Source: Aureicoccus marinus (GTDB lineage Bacteria; Bacteroidota; Bacteroidia; Flavobacteriales; Flavobacteriaceae). Taken from it: a stretch of 64,000 bases of DNA. Positions 8,518 to 17,219 of this stretch are shown in pieces. Within the stretch, counting starts at the first letter, position 1. Each line of letters begins with the position of its first letter. A model generated the notes under the pieces. It worked only from the letters and a program-made list of their open reading frames with translations, was not told the DNA's origin and ran no database searches. The stretch is taken from positions 315,546-379,545 of the forward strand of contig NZ_MQVX01000001.1 in assembly GCF_002954325.1 (NCBI RefSeq), in the 5' to 3' direction. Made by a program: the position numbers and the translations under genes.

Positions 8518-10266
8518 TTACCCCTTAGAAGCCAATTGTTCCTCGTATAAATCCTTGTAATAGCCAGGAATAGCTAGTAATTCATCGTGAGTTCCCGATT
8601 GAATAATAGACCCTTGATCCAGTACCAGAATATGATCAGCATGCCGAGCGGAAGAGACCCGATGACTCACCAAGAAAGTGGTTCTGTTTTTGGATTCATT
8701 TTGCAGATTGCTGAGAATTTCTTCTTCTGTTTCGGTATCGACTGCAGAAAGGCAATCGTCAAACAGATAGATCTGGGGTTCTCTGATCAGCGCCCGAGCG
8801 ATCGATACCCGTTGCTTTTGACCACCGCTCAAGGTTATCCCCCTTTCACCCAACATGGTTTGGTACTGCTTGTTAAAACCCATGATATTCTCATGAACTA
8901 CAGCTTTGCGTGCATACTCTTCAATTTTTTCTAAGCTGGCCTCTTGGTCCCCAAATCGGATGTTATTTTCGAGGGTATCGGAAAATAGGAAGGCCTCTTG
9001 TGGTACCGCTCCGATATTGCTTCTGAGCGCGTCCAGTTTGAGCTTTTGTATGGGGTTGCCATCAACCCTAATCTCCCCATCCGTACAGTCGTAAAGGCGA
9101 GCGACCAATTCGAGTAAGGTTGTTTTTCCGGATCCGGTATTTCCCAAGACAGCCAGGGTTTGTCCAGGTTTTATAGAGAAAGAAACCTCCTTCAAGGCTT
9201 CAATCCCCGTGTCGGGGTAGGTAAAACTCACCTTATCAAAATCAATTTGTCCTTCAATGGCTTCGGGGACGAGTTCTCCACTGATAATTTCTGGTTCTTG
9301 ATTCAAGAATTCGTTTATCCTCTTTTGGGAGGCTTCTGCCCGCTGGACCACGGAGGTTAGCCAGCCGACCACGGCTACGGGCCAGGTGAGCATATTGACA
9401 TAAATCACAAACTCAACGATCAGTCCCAGCCCAATTTCGCCAGCGATATACTGCTGCCCTCCAATGTAGATGACATTGATGTTGCTTATACCAATAAGAA
9501 GCATCATCAGCGGAAAAAACCAGGCATTGACCTTGGCCAAGCTCATGCTGGTTTGCTTGCCCTCTTCCGAGAGATTCTCCATGTCGGAGTTCATTTGCGG
9601 CTCGAGTAAGTACGCTTTGATCACAGTGATCCCGGCAAAGGACTCCTGGCTAAAAGTCGAAAGCGTCGAGAGGTATTCCTGAACCCGGGTACTTCGGTGG
9701 TGAATGATGCGGCTAATTTGGTAGATCAGAACCGAAAGAAAAGGCAGAGGGAGTAGGGTATACATCGCCAGCTCGGGAGCCTTGATGAACATCAGCGGAA
9801 TTAAAATAGCAAAGAGGGTAAGGGTGGTAATACCATACATGATCACAGGCCCTCCGTACATGCGAACCTGGGTCACATCTTCGCTGATTCGGTTCATCAA
9901 ATCCCCAATACGGTTGTTCTTGTAAAAGCTTTGAGACAGTTTTTGGTAGTGCTCGTAGACCTCGTTTTTCAGGTCAAACTCGATATAGCGCGACACATTG
10001 ATGATGGTCTGGCGCATAAAAAAAGTAAAGAGTGCCGAGAGCGCAGCGGTTCCAATAATGATTCCGATATATAGCAGAAGAGTACTCGTTGCTTCTTCCT
10101 GAGAGAGTTGGTTGTCACGGGCTAATTCCATGACATCCAGTGCTTTTTTAGCATAAGAGGGCAAGAAGAGTGCAAATACCCGGGCGATGATGGTAATGAT
10201 GACACCAAGGATCAGTTTGAACCGGTATTTGCGAAAGTATTTGTGAAGGTGTTTTAGTTCTTTCAT
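8518..10266 (-). CDS. ABC-type exporter, fused membrane and ATPase domains
   Basis: This 582-residue half-transporter has six membrane segments in residues 1-310 (for example LILGVIITIIARVFALFLP and IIGTAALSALFTFFM), then an ATPase domain with Walker A GNTGSGKTTL, Q-loop GAVPQEAFLFSDTL, signature LSGGQKQRVSIARAL and Walker B IYLFDDCLSAVDTET. It resembles YheI/MsbA-type multidrug or lipid exporters that work as dimers. The substrate cannot be inferred. The gene is divergent from nusB, with the nusB -7 box at 10295 in the gap. Confidence 0.92.
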   Translation of the reverse strand: MKELKHLHKYFRKYRFKLILGVIITIIARVFALFLPSYAKKALDVMELARDNQLSQEEATSTLLLYIGIIIGTAALSALFTFFMRQTIINVSRYIEFDLKNEVYEHYQKLSQSFYKNNRIGDLMNRISEDVTQVRMYGGPVIMYGITTLTLFAILIPLMFIKAPELAMYTLLPLPFLSVLIYQISRIIHHRSTRVQEYLSTLSTFSQESFAGITVIKAYLLEPQMNSDMENLSEEGKQTSMSLAKVNAWFFPLMMLLIGISNINVIYIGGQQYIAGEIGLGLIVEFVIYVNMLTWPVAVVGWLTSVVQRAEASQKRINEFLNQEPEIISGELVPEAIEGQIDFDKVSFTYPDTGIEALKEVSFSIKPGQTLAVLGNTGSGKTTLLELVARLYDCTDGEIRVDGNPIQKLKLDALRSNIGAVPQEAFLFSDTLENNIRFGDQEASLEKIEEYARKAVVHENIMGFNKQYQTMLGERGITLSGGQKQRVSIARALIREPQIYLFDDCLSAVDTETEEEILSNLQNESKNRTTFLVSHRVSSARHADHILVLDQGSIIQSGTHDELLAIPGYYKDLYEEQLASKG

Positions 10267-10294
10267 CGGGCCTTCAAAAATAGGAATATAACAC

Positions 10295-10302
10295 TACTTT
10301 TG
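10295..10302 (+). promoter_or_regulatory. Flavobacterial -7 box for nusB
   Basis: TACTTTTG fits TAnnTTTG and lies 41 bases upstream of the nusB ATG at 10344, in the gap to the divergent ABC exporter. Confidence 0.5.
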
Positions 10303-10343
10303 TAGGCGTTAATTAGAAGAATCTCTAGGCGAATACTCCTTTC

Positions 10344-11291
10344 ATGCTCACCCGTAGACACATCAGAGTCAAAGTTATGCAGTGCATTTACGCATTGTCA
10401 CAAACCCGTGAAGAATCCCTGGATGGGCAAAAGAAATTCCTCAAAGGGAGTATAGAGAACATGTATGTGCTCTATTTGCTGCAGTTGAGCTTGTTTACCG
10501 AGCTTCACAAGTTAGCAGAAAAACATGTGCTTCACGACGAGAAGAAGTACTTAAGTGACGAAAAAACCAATTGGAGGAACCCGCGAAAATTCATCGATAA
10601 TCTTCTGCTGCTGCAACTGCAGTCCAATACCCTCTTGAAGGAGCAGCTCGAAAAACGCAAGTTGAAAAACTGGTACCTCAATGAGGAGTATGTCAAGATC
10701 GTCTACCGAGACCTCGTTGATAGCGATTTGTATAAGACCTATATGAAAGAGGAAGGTCGCAGTTTTGAGAAAGACCGGGAGTTCTTGACCGAGGCTTTCA
10801 AACAAATCATCGCTCCCAACGAGAAAATTTACGAGTACTTTGAAGACGATCGCCTAACCTGGGTGGACGATATCCCGCTGGTCAATACATTTTTGTTGAA
10901 GCTCATGCGAAAAGCGGCGCACGATACGCCGGCATCGTACTTCTTACCAGAGCTATTGAAGGACCAGGCCGATTTGGACTTTGCCAATGAACTCTTGACC
11001 AAAACCCTGCTTAAGGATGGGGAATGGGAGAAGGAGGTAGAAGGAAAAACGCCCAACTGGGACAAAGAGCGAATTGCCGAAATTGATTTTATTTTGCTTA
11101 AGATGGCCATCTGCGAACTTCTGAGTTTCTCGTCTATCCCAGAAAAGGTGACCATCAACGAGTACCTGGAGATTGCCAAGGAATACTCGACTCCAAAAAG
11201 CAGCATTTTTATAAACGGAATCCTCGATAAACTCGTTAAGGAATATAAAGAAAGTGGAAAGATGCGCAAAAGTGGTAGGGGATTACTCTAA
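10344..11291 (+). CDS. nusB: Transcription antitermination protein NusB (long Bacteroidota form)
   Basis: NusB binds boxA RNA with NusE/S10 and keeps RNA polymerase going through rRNA operons. The opening MLTRRHIRVKVMQCIYA is typical of NusB. The helical NusB core continues in the C-terminal part: RIAEIDFILLKMAICELLSF, then PEKVTINEYLEIAKEYSTP and SIFINGILDKLVKEY. The protein is 315 residues, about twice the E. coli length, because of a long helical insert between the first helix and the core, which is normal for Flavobacteriia. The genes for DUF1573 and yajC follow in the same direction. Confidence 0.93.
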   Translation: MLTRRHIRVKVMQCIYALSQTREESLDGQKKFLKGSIENMYVLYLLQLSLFTELHKLAEKHVLHDEKKYLSDEKTNWRNPRKFIDNLLLLQLQSNTLLKEQLEKRKLKNWYLNEEYVKIVYRDLVDSDLYKTYMKEEGRSFEKDREFLTEAFKQIIAPNEKIYEYFEDDRLTWVDDIPLVNTFLLKLMRKAAHDTPASYFLPELLKDQADLDFANELLTKTLLKDGEWEKEVEGKTPNWDKERIAEIDFILLKMAICELLSFSSIPEKVTINEYLEIAKEYSTPKSSIFINGILDKLVKEYKESGKMRKSGRGLL

Positions 11292-11300
11292 GCCACCTCG

Positions 11301-11331
11301 TTGAACATGTCCACCGTAATATGTATTTTTG
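11301..11331 (+). promoter_or_regulatory. Flavobacterial promoter for the DUF1573 gene and yajC
   Basis: A TTG at 11301-11303 and TATTTTTG at 11324-11331 are separated by 20 bases, close to the flavobacterial consensus (TTTG, about 19-21 bases, TAnnTTTG). The ATG of the DUF1573 gene follows at 11350. This is the most complete promoter match in the window. Confidence 0.65.
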
Positions 11332-11349
11332 AACAAAACTTAATTACCC

Positions 11350-11835
11350 ATGAAAAGAACAGTTTTATCCTTTGCTCTAGCCGCTCTTGTGAGTGTTTTT
11401 GCTATTAGCTGTAAGGAAAAAGCCAGTGACAAGGTGATCGAAGACAATGTTGCTGTTGCTTCTGCCAGAGATCAAGTACAAAAGAAACTTCCTGTTATGC
11501 AATTCAATAAAAGAGAGCATGACTTCGGAAATATCGTTTCTGGAACCCCTCAACAGACCGTATTCACATTCACCAATACGGGAGATGCACCTTTGATTAT
11601 TACAAACGCCGAGTCTACTTGCGGATGTACAGTTCCTGAATATCCAAGAGATCCAATCGCTCCTGGTCAAACAGGTGAGCTTTTGGTAAAGTTCAACGGT
11701 ACGGGTAAAAACCAAGTGACCAAGCAGGTAACAATTACAGCGAATACGGCCGCCGGAAAAGAAATTCTCCGCATTAAGGCTTTTGTTGAGTCTAAAGCTG
11801 ACGGGTCCGTTGTATCACCTTGGAACTCTAAGTAA
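11350..11835 (+). CDS. DUF1573 lipoprotein
   Basis: The 161-residue protein has a lipoprotein signal (VSVFAISCKEK, lipid-anchored Cys near residue 21) and one DUF1573 domain: HDFGNIVSGTPQQTVFTF, then the Cys pair in ESTCGCTVPEYP and APGQTGELLVKF. DUF1573 is an immunoglobulin-like fold common in surface and periplasmic proteins of Bacteroidota; no enzymatic activity is known. Its stop codon directly abuts the ATG of yajC, so the two genes are cotranscribed. Confidence 0.9.
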   Translation: MKRTVLSFALAALVSVFAISCKEKASDKVIEDNVAVASARDQVQKKLPVMQFNKREHDFGNIVSGTPQQTVFTFTNTGDAPLIITNAESTCGCTVPEYPRDPIAPGQTGELLVKFNGTGKNQVTKQVTITANTAAGKEILRIKAFVESKADGSVVSPWNSK

Positions 11836-12135
11836 ATGGAAGCACTGAATAACTTTCTGCCCATCATCCTCATTTTTGTGGTGGCTTATTTCTTTATGAT
11901 TCGTCCGCAAATCAAGCGTCAAAAAGACGAGAAAAAGTTCGCGGAATCGTTGAAAAAAGGAGACAAGGTCATTACCAAAAGTGGAATGCACGGAAAAGTA
12001 GTGGAACTCAATGACAAGGACAATTCCTGTGTAATTGAGACCATGGCAGGCAAACTGAAGTTTGACCGTTCCGCAATCTCTATGGAGATGAGTGCTCGTC
12101 TTAAACCGGCTGCTACGGCAGAGAAGAAAAGTTAA
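11836..12135 (+). CDS. yajC: Preprotein translocase subunit YajC
   Basis: YajC is an accessory membrane subunit of the Sec translocon. The 99-residue protein has one N-terminal helix (LPIILIFVVAYFFMIRPQIKRQ) with the family's FMIRPQ motif, then a small domain with LKKGDKVITKSGMHGKV. It starts on the base after the DUF1573 stop and ends 17 bases before a strong terminator. Confidence 0.95.
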   Translation: MEALNNFLPIILIFVVAYFFMIRPQIKRQKDEKKFAESLKKGDKVITKSGMHGKVVELNDKDNSCVIETMAGKLKFDRSAISMEMSARLKPAATAEKKS

Positions 12136-12152
12136 TAGCCTTACCGGCAAAC

Positions 12153-12181
12153 AAAAAACCCGCCTTCAAGGCGGGTTTTTT
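12153..12181. terminator. Bidirectional intrinsic terminator between yajC and the OmdA-like gene
   Basis: A near-perfect hairpin (AACCCGCCTT / AAGGCGGGTT) is flanked by A's on the left and T's on the right, so it can end transcription from both sides. It overlaps the stop codon of the leftward gene at 12180. Confidence 0.9.
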
Positions 12182-12779
12182 ATTTCTTGTATTTGTCGTT
12201 GAGGCCTTTGCCATCGAGGATCATGGGCACAATAGTGGTCCACCGCTTTATCTTGGTTTCTTCTCGCTTAGCAGAGCTAATGTGCTCGGCATAATCGCGT
12301 TGCTTGCTGGGGCTCAGGCTTTCGAAGGCCCTTTTAAAATCAGCGTCCTTTTTCATCTCATTTTGGAGGAGCTCAGGAAGAGCTACCGCTTGGGGAGCTT
12401 TGCGGTCAGCGGCAATGCGCTTTCCTTGCTTTTCATTTTCTAAAGCCTCCAAAACATAGGCCTTTACCAGGGCTTTGTTATCGGGTTGCGGGGCTGTGAA
12501 CTTCCAATGCCGCATGGCTTTGGTCTTCCCTTCTTGGGCGTTTTGAAGGACGCCTTCAGCGTCCTGGAGTAAGCCCCCTTGAAAAAACCAGACACCGTAG
12601 TGTTTTTTGAATTTGGCGATGCTTACAATGTTCTTTTTATTCCAGGTGTAGGTGGGTAATTGCCACTTGTAGTCTTCCTCTAAGCCGCATTCTTTAATCC
12701 ATTGACGCAGTGTATTTACACCTTCAGAAAAGGGGTGCTCTTCTTGGTAAAAGAGGTCAATTTTTTCGCATTTTTCCAT
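12180..12779 (-). CDS. YdeI/OmpD-associated (OmdA)-like protein with DUF1801-like N-terminus
   Basis: The 199-residue protein has a DUF1801-like half (LRQWIKECGLEEDYKWQLPTYTW, then KKHYGVWFFQGGLL) and a C-terminal OmdA-type half (ALPELLQNEMKKDADFKRAF, then LSPSKQRDYAEHISSAKREE). This arrangement is common in Bacteroidota as a cytoplasmic protein of unknown function. Its start overlaps the end of pepT by 23 bases on the same strand, so it is likely translated from the pepT transcript. Confidence 0.82.
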   Translation of the reverse strand: MEKCEKIDLFYQEEHPFSEGVNTLRQWIKECGLEEDYKWQLPTYTWNKKNIVSIAKFKKHYGVWFFQGGLLQDAEGVLQNAQEGKTKAMRHWKFTAPQPDNKALVKAYVLEALENEKQGKRIAADRKAPQAVALPELLQNEMKKDADFKRAFESLSPSKQRDYAEHISSAKREETKIKRWTTIVPMILDGKGLNDKYKK

Positions 12780-14013
12780 TGGACTTGAAGCGTTTTTGTG
12801 TTCTCTCTGCGATCCTTACAATGACCTGAACAGCCTTCTCCATACTTTCTAGAGGGATGTACTCATAGGGTCCATGGAAGTTATGACCACCCGTAAAGAG
12901 GTTGATACAGGGCATTCCCTTAAAGCTGAGGTGAACAGCGTCTGTCATGCCTCGTATCGGTCGATTAAGGGGTTTGATGCCCGTCTCAACGATAGAGCGT
13001 ACGGCGATTTCTACCGCATGAAGATGTTCATCGATGATGGGCTTCATATTGGTGTACTCTTCCATAATATTCAGGCTGCAGTAGTCCCCTTTTTGTTCTT
13101 CATTGACGCGATCACGGCAATAGGCCAGGAGTTCTTTTCTGGCTTTGTAGTGCTCTTCGTCAATATCGCTAATGATGAGGTGTAGTCGAGCTTTTTCTAC
13201 ATCACCTAACAGTTTAGTCATGTGGAAAAAGCCTTGTGATCCTGAAGTTTTTTCAGGTACTTCTTCTGCGGGAAGCATCCCCATAAAAGCCCGAGCCATT
13301 CCCAGAGCGTTCACCATTTGTCCTTTAGCGATTCCAGGATCAATTCCTCTGCCCTGAAAGTCTACAATAACATTGGCCGCGTTAAAGCTCTCGTGTTGTA
13401 TCTCCCCAATACCACCTCCGTCAACGGTATAGGCCCATTCGGCCCCAAAACGCTGTAAGTCAAAAAACTGAGCCCCTCTCCCGATTTCTTCATCGGGAAC
13501 AAAAGCGATCCGAATAGGTCCTCGTTTGATTTTAGGGTGTTTGATCAAGTAGTCTAGGGCCGTCATGATTTCTGCAATGCCTGCCTTGTCATCGGCACCT
13601 AATAGGGTGGTCCCATCGGTTGTGATCAGGGTTTGTCCTTTGTATTGATTGAGTTCGGGAAACTCCTCAGGGCGCAGCCAGGCATCCAACTGCTCGTTGA
13701 TGAGTAGGGCCTCTCCGTTGTAATCCTTGTGCACTTGCGGATTGATTCCCGTACCGTTGTAGTCTGGACTGGTATCATAATGCGCTATAAATCCGATGGT
13801 GGCGACTGGCTTTTTGGTGTTGGCCGGCAGAGTAGCCATGATGTAACCAAAATCATCGATGGTCACATCGGCCAATCCCAACTGATACAGTTCCATCACC
13901 AGTTTCTTGGCCATGTCTTTTTGTTTGGCTGTACTCGGGCTGGTATTGGAGTGAGGATCGCTCTGTGAATCGACCTTCACGTATTCCAGAAAACGCTCTA
14001 GTAGTCCGTTCAT
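12757..14013 (-). CDS. pepT: Peptidase T (tripeptide aminopeptidase), M20 family
   Basis: PepT removes the N-terminal residue of tripeptides in the cytoplasm. The 418-residue protein has the M20 dinuclear zinc motifs in order: IAHYDTSPDYNG (His, Asp), TTLLGADDKAGIAEI (bridging Asp), VPDEEIGRGAQFFD (catalytic Glu pair), AYTVDGGGIGE and the final HNFHGPYEYIP. The length matches PepT. It is the first gene of a leftward pair with the OmdA-like gene. Confidence 0.95.
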   Translation of the reverse strand: MNGLLERFLEYVKVDSQSDPHSNTSPSTAKQKDMAKKLVMELYQLGLADVTIDDFGYIMATLPANTKKPVATIGFIAHYDTSPDYNGTGINPQVHKDYNGEALLINEQLDAWLRPEEFPELNQYKGQTLITTDGTTLLGADDKAGIAEIMTALDYLIKHPKIKRGPIRIAFVPDEEIGRGAQFFDLQRFGAEWAYTVDGGGIGEIQHESFNAANVIVDFQGRGIDPGIAKGQMVNALGMARAFMGMLPAEEVPEKTSGSQGFFHMTKLLGDVEKARLHLIISDIDEEHYKARKELLAYCRDRVNEEQKGDYCSLNIMEEYTNMKPIIDEHLHAVEIAVRSIVETGIKPLNRPIRGMTDAVHLSFKGMPCINLFTGGHNFHGPYEYIPLESMEKAVQVIVRIAERTQKRFKSNGKMRKN

Positions 14014-14103
14014 TTATTGGATTTTGTCAGAATTTTTGGTAATATATCTGTAAAATGCGGCCCCTAAATTGCCATTTTCTAAATTTAAAGAAAACGATTG
14101 GAT

Positions 14104-14544
14104 ATGAGAATTGCCTTCGTTCTAATGTGCTTTTTATCCGTTACGGGCCTGGTCGCTCAGCAGGATTGTTATTTGGGTGTCGGTGGTCCGGACAACCAGA
14201 CCATTGCGGAGGTATTTCAGCTGGATTCCGTTCAGCAGGAGCAGCTGGCCAATTTGGGTGCTGAACTCAACTACCGCAATCAACTCCTTGCCCAAAGAGC
14301 AGAATATTTACTCGATCTGCATGCGCAAAGCTCGCCAGAAGATTTATTGGTCATGTCTTTTGAATACCGTCAGGTGATCGACAGCATGCATACCAACATG
14401 AGGATGATTGACAAGAAGATGCTCAGTCTCTTTAATGATAAACAGTACAATATGTACATCAAGCTCTGTAACCAGGCCATGAGCAGTCCTATTTACACTT
14501 CCAGAGCGAATCAAAAGCAGAAGAAAAAGAAGGATAGCCGTTAG
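14104..14544 (+). CDS. Small secreted protein of unknown function
   Basis: I do not recognise a named family. The 146-residue protein has a signal peptide ([19 protein letters not shown]) and is otherwise predicted helical, with repeated LxxL spacing ([18 protein letters not shown]), and ends in a strongly basic tail ([10 protein letters not shown]). The opening [10 protein letters not shown] resembles the periplasmic helical proteins of the Spy/CpxP type only loosely. A TTG two codons earlier is possible as start, but the ATG at 14104 gives the better signal peptide. It is followed by pyrD with the pyrD -7 box between. Confidence 0.7.
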   Translation: MRIAFVLMCFLSVTGLVAQQDCYLGVGGPDNQTIAEVFQLDSVQQEQLANLGAELNYRNQLLAQRAEYLLDLHAQSSPEDLLVMSFEYRQVIDSMHTNMRMIDKKMLSLFNDKQYNMYIKLCNQAMSSPIYTSRANQKQKKKKDSR

Positions 14545-14559
14545 TTTCTTATTTGTTTC

Positions 14560-14567
14560 TATTTTTG
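14560..14567 (+). promoter_or_regulatory. Flavobacterial -7 box for pyrD
   Basis: TATTTTTG lies 15 bases before the pyrD ATG at 14583. Starting translation further upstream in the same frame would put the start codon before or within this box, which supports the 14583 start. Confidence 0.55.
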
Positions 14568-14582
14568 CCGAAACTGCAGGGC

Positions 14583-15650
14583 ATGTATAAGCACGTCATC
14601 CGGCCCATTTTATTTCTTTTCGACCCCGAATTCATTCACCACTTTGCGTTTTACAGCATCCGGGTGTTCAATCGTTTGGGTTTCTCTTTTTTGATCAGAA
14701 AATGGTATCGTATGGACAACCCTGCCTTAGAAAGGGAAGTCTTTGGGCTAAAGTTTCCGAATCCGGTAGGCCTGGCCGCTGGCTTTGATAAGGACGCCAA
14801 ACTCTACAATCAACTCTCCGATTTCGGTTTTGGATTTATTGAAATCGGAACCGTCACACCAAAGCCCCAAGCGGGCAATAGTAAGAAGAGACTATTTCGT
14901 CTTAAAGCCGACCAGGCCCTCATCAACCGCATGGGCTTCAATAACGGAGGTGTATTTGACGCGGTAAACCGATTAGATAAGGAGCACCGGGTATTGGTTG
15001 GGGGAAATATCGGAAAGAACAAAGTCACCCCAAACGAGAAGGCGATCCTGGATTATATGATCTGCTTTGAAGCGCTGTTTGATTATGTCGATTACTTCGT
15101 TGTCAATGTCAGTTCACCCAATACTCCGGGCCTACGTGAATTACAAGACAAAGAGCCGCTGGAATTGCTTCTGAGAAAGCTCAAGACCCAAGGGGAACGG
15201 TTTGCTGAGAGAAAGGGTATTGCTCCCAAGCCCATTCTTTTAAAAATTGCTCCGGACTTATCGGAGAACCAATTGATGGACATCATTGAGATCGTTAAAT
15301 CCACTCAAATTGATGGGGTTATTGCAACCAATACCACCATTTGGCGTGAAGGCTTGAATTCTCCCCGTCGAGTTGTTGCGGAGGCAGGCGGTCTGAGTGG
15401 TAAGCCATTAAAAGACAGAAGCACTGAAGTCATTCGCTTTTTAGCCGAGAAGAGTAATAAAGCCTTCCCTATTATTGGAGTGGGAGGAATTCACTCTGCT
15501 GAGGATGCCTTAGAAAAACTGGATGCCGGTGCCGATCTTGTTCAACTCTACACAGGCTTTGTTTACGAGGGGCCTCAATTGATACGCAACATCAACCAAG
15601 CCATTCTGGAACGCAGCAAGGCAGAAGTCAAAGAGGCGGCGCTAACCTAA
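14583..15650 (+). CDS. pyrD: Dihydroorotate dehydrogenase (quinone), class 2
   Basis: PyrD oxidises dihydroorotate to orotate in pyrimidine synthesis and passes the electrons to quinones. The 355-residue protein has the membrane-associating N-terminal helix (residues 1-40, [16 protein letters not shown]), a class 2 feature, and the FMN barrel: [43 protein letters not shown] with the catalytic serine, [12 protein letters not shown] and [14 protein letters not shown]. The LysE-family gene follows after 8 bases. Confidence 0.96.
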   Translation: MYKHVIRPILFLFDPEFIHHFAFYSIRVFNRLGFSFLIRKWYRMDNPALEREVFGLKFPNPVGLAAGFDKDAKLYNQLSDFGFGFIEIGTVTPKPQAGNSKKRLFRLKADQALINRMGFNNGGVFDAVNRLDKEHRVLVGGNIGKNKVTPNEKAILDYMICFEALFDYVDYFVVNVSSPNTPGLRELQDKEPLELLLRKLKTQGERFAERKGIAPKPILLKIAPDLSENQLMDIIEIVKSTQIDGVIATNTTIWREGLNSPRRVVAEAGGLSGKPLKDRSTEVIRFLAEKSNKAFPIIGVGGIHSAEDALEKLDAGADLVQLYTGFVYEGPQLIRNINQAILERSKAEVKEAALT

Positions 15651-15658
15651 AAACGCCC

Positions 15659-16297
15659 ATGACCGAAATCCTACTGGCCTTTACTTTTGCTACTTTTTTT
15701 CTGGCCCTCTCTCCAGGACCCGATAATATTTTTGTGCTAACCCTGAGTGTGACTCACGGGTTCCGCTATGGTTTAGCCACCATTGCCGGCTTGATGACGG
15801 GCTGTTTTGTACACGCAACCTATATGGCGTTTGGGATTTCGGCCCTGTTGATTCAATGGCCGGTTCTCTTGTATGGAATCCAGTTTTTTGGAGCGGCCTA
15901 CCTACTTTACCTGGCCTATCAGGTATTCAGGAGTCCTGCGGAAATAGGGGAGGCCTCTGTTGACGCTCAGGCACCTTTGCTGATCGCTATGTATAAGAAA
16001 GGGTTTTTGATGAACGTTTTGAATCCCAAAGTGAGCTTGTTTTTTATCGCCTTTTTTCCAGGGTTTTTGTTTGAGTCATCTTGGCCCTTTTGGCTGCAGA
16101 TTTATACGCTCACGGCCTTGTTTATTGTGGTCTCATCGTTCGTTTTTGGGAGTATTGCTCTGGCCGGTGGGGTTTTTACTCAAGCCCTAAAAAGACCCGG
16201 TGTTGGTCAGGTCATGAAGTGGGTGCAAATTCTTGTTTTCGTCGGGATCGCAGTATATTTAATGGTCGTTGAACCCACAATACCAGAATTAGGATGA
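15659..16297 (+). CDS. LysE-family amino-acid exporter
   Basis: The 212-residue protein is an integral membrane protein with about six helices. The family signature near the N-terminus is ALSPGPDNIFVLTLSVTHG, followed by GLATIAGLMTGCFVHA and FLMNVLNPKVSLFFIAFFPG. LysE/RhtB proteins export amino acids by proton exchange; the substrate here is unknown. Its stop overlaps the start of the HMG-CoA lyase gene (ATGA). Confidence 0.92.
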   Translation: MTEILLAFTFATFFLALSPGPDNIFVLTLSVTHGFRYGLATIAGLMTGCFVHATYMAFGISALLIQWPVLLYGIQFFGAAYLLYLAYQVFRSPAEIGEASVDAQAPLLIAMYKKGFLMNVLNPKVSLFFIAFFPGFLFESSWPFWLQIYTLTALFIVVSSFVFGSIALAGGVFTQALKRPGVGQVMKWVQILVFVGIAVYLMVVEPTIPELG

Positions 16298-17151
16298 TTG
16301 AGCTGGTGGAATGCCCTCGCGATGCTATGCAGGGTATAAAAACCTGGATACCTACCGAAAAGAAGGTCCTCTATTTGCAGGCCCTCCTGAATTGTGGCTT
16401 TCACACCCTGGATTTTGGGAGTTTTGTCTCGCCCAAGGCGATTCCTCAAATGCAAGACAGCGCCGAGGTATTGGCTGAACTGGATCTGGATAAATCCAAG
16501 ACCAAACTGCTCGCTATTGTCGCCAATTTGAGGGGAGCGCAAGCGGCTGCCGAGCACCCTCCAATTGATTTTCTGGGCTACCCTTTCTCTATTTCGGAGA
16601 ACTTTCAGATGCGGAATACACACAAGACCATCGACCAATCCGTGGACGTACTCAAGGATATTCTCGAGGTGGCTGAGAAGTCCAACAAACAAGTGGTCAC
16701 CTATTTGTCTATGGGATTTGGAAACCCTTATGGAGATCCCTGGAATGTCGATATTGTCGCTGAATGGGTGGAACGGCTATCGGCCTTAGGGGTCGGTATT
16801 CTTTCACTTTCGGATACCGTGGGTAGTTCGACACCTGAAATTATTGAATATCTGTACAGCGATTTGATTCCACGTTATCCAGGGATGCAGTTCGGAGCAC
16901 ATCTGCATACCCGACCAGACCAGTGGCACGAGAAAGTCGATGCGGCTTATAAGGCCGGTTGTCGTCGTTTTGATGGCGCTATACAGGGCTTTGGCGGATG
17001 TCCTATGGCCAAGGATGAACTCACCGGAAATATGCCGACCGAAAAAATGTTGAGTTACTTCAATACACACGACCTGCAGACCGGGGTTGATCAATTGGCT
17101 TTTGAGGCAGCCTACAACAAGGCCTCCGATCTTTTTTCAGTCTTTCATTAA
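16294..17151 (+). CDS. Hydroxymethylglutaryl-CoA lyase
   Basis: This enzyme splits HMG-CoA into acetoacetate and acetyl-CoA in leucine breakdown. The 285-residue barrel has VECPRDAMQGIKTWIP (a metal-binding Asp and substrate Arg), LDFGSFVSPKAIPQM, YLSMGFGNPYGDPW, SLSDTVGSSTP, FGAHLHTRPDQW (His-x-His metal ligands) and GAIQGFGGCPMAKDELTGNM with the catalytic Cys. It overlaps the LysE-family gene by 4 bases. Confidence 0.93.
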   Translation: MIELVECPRDAMQGIKTWIPTEKKVLYLQALLNCGFHTLDFGSFVSPKAIPQMQDSAEVLAELDLDKSKTKLLAIVANLRGAQAAAEHPPIDFLGYPFSISENFQMRNTHKTIDQSVDVLKDILEVAEKSNKQVVTYLSMGFGNPYGDPWNVDIVAEWVERLSALGVGILSLSDTVGSSTPEIIEYLYSDLIPRYPGMQFGAHLHTRPDQWHEKVDAAYKAGCRRFDGAIQGFGGCPMAKDELTGNMPTEKMLSYFNTHDLQTGVDQLAFEAAYNKASDLFSVFH

Positions 17152-17188
17152 GAGGGAATTACATAGGTGAAAACCCCTGAAAAAATCG

Positions 17189-17218
17189 TATATTTGCACG
17201 CAATTAATCATTAATTGC
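17189..17218 (+). promoter_or_regulatory. guaB promoter and palindromic leader
   Basis: The -7 box TATATTTG (17189-17196) is followed at once by a perfect inverted repeat GCAATTAA-TCA-TTAATTGC (17200-17218). The guaB ATG begins at 17220. With initiation expected near 17200, nearly the whole leader is this palindrome, so it could be an operator over the start site or an RNA hairpin before the start codon. Confidence 0.6.
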
Positions 17219-17219
17219 T

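Noticed and set aside
17160..17219. Purine riboswitch before guaB
   Set aside because: The leader is about 20 bases, too short; only a palindrome is present.
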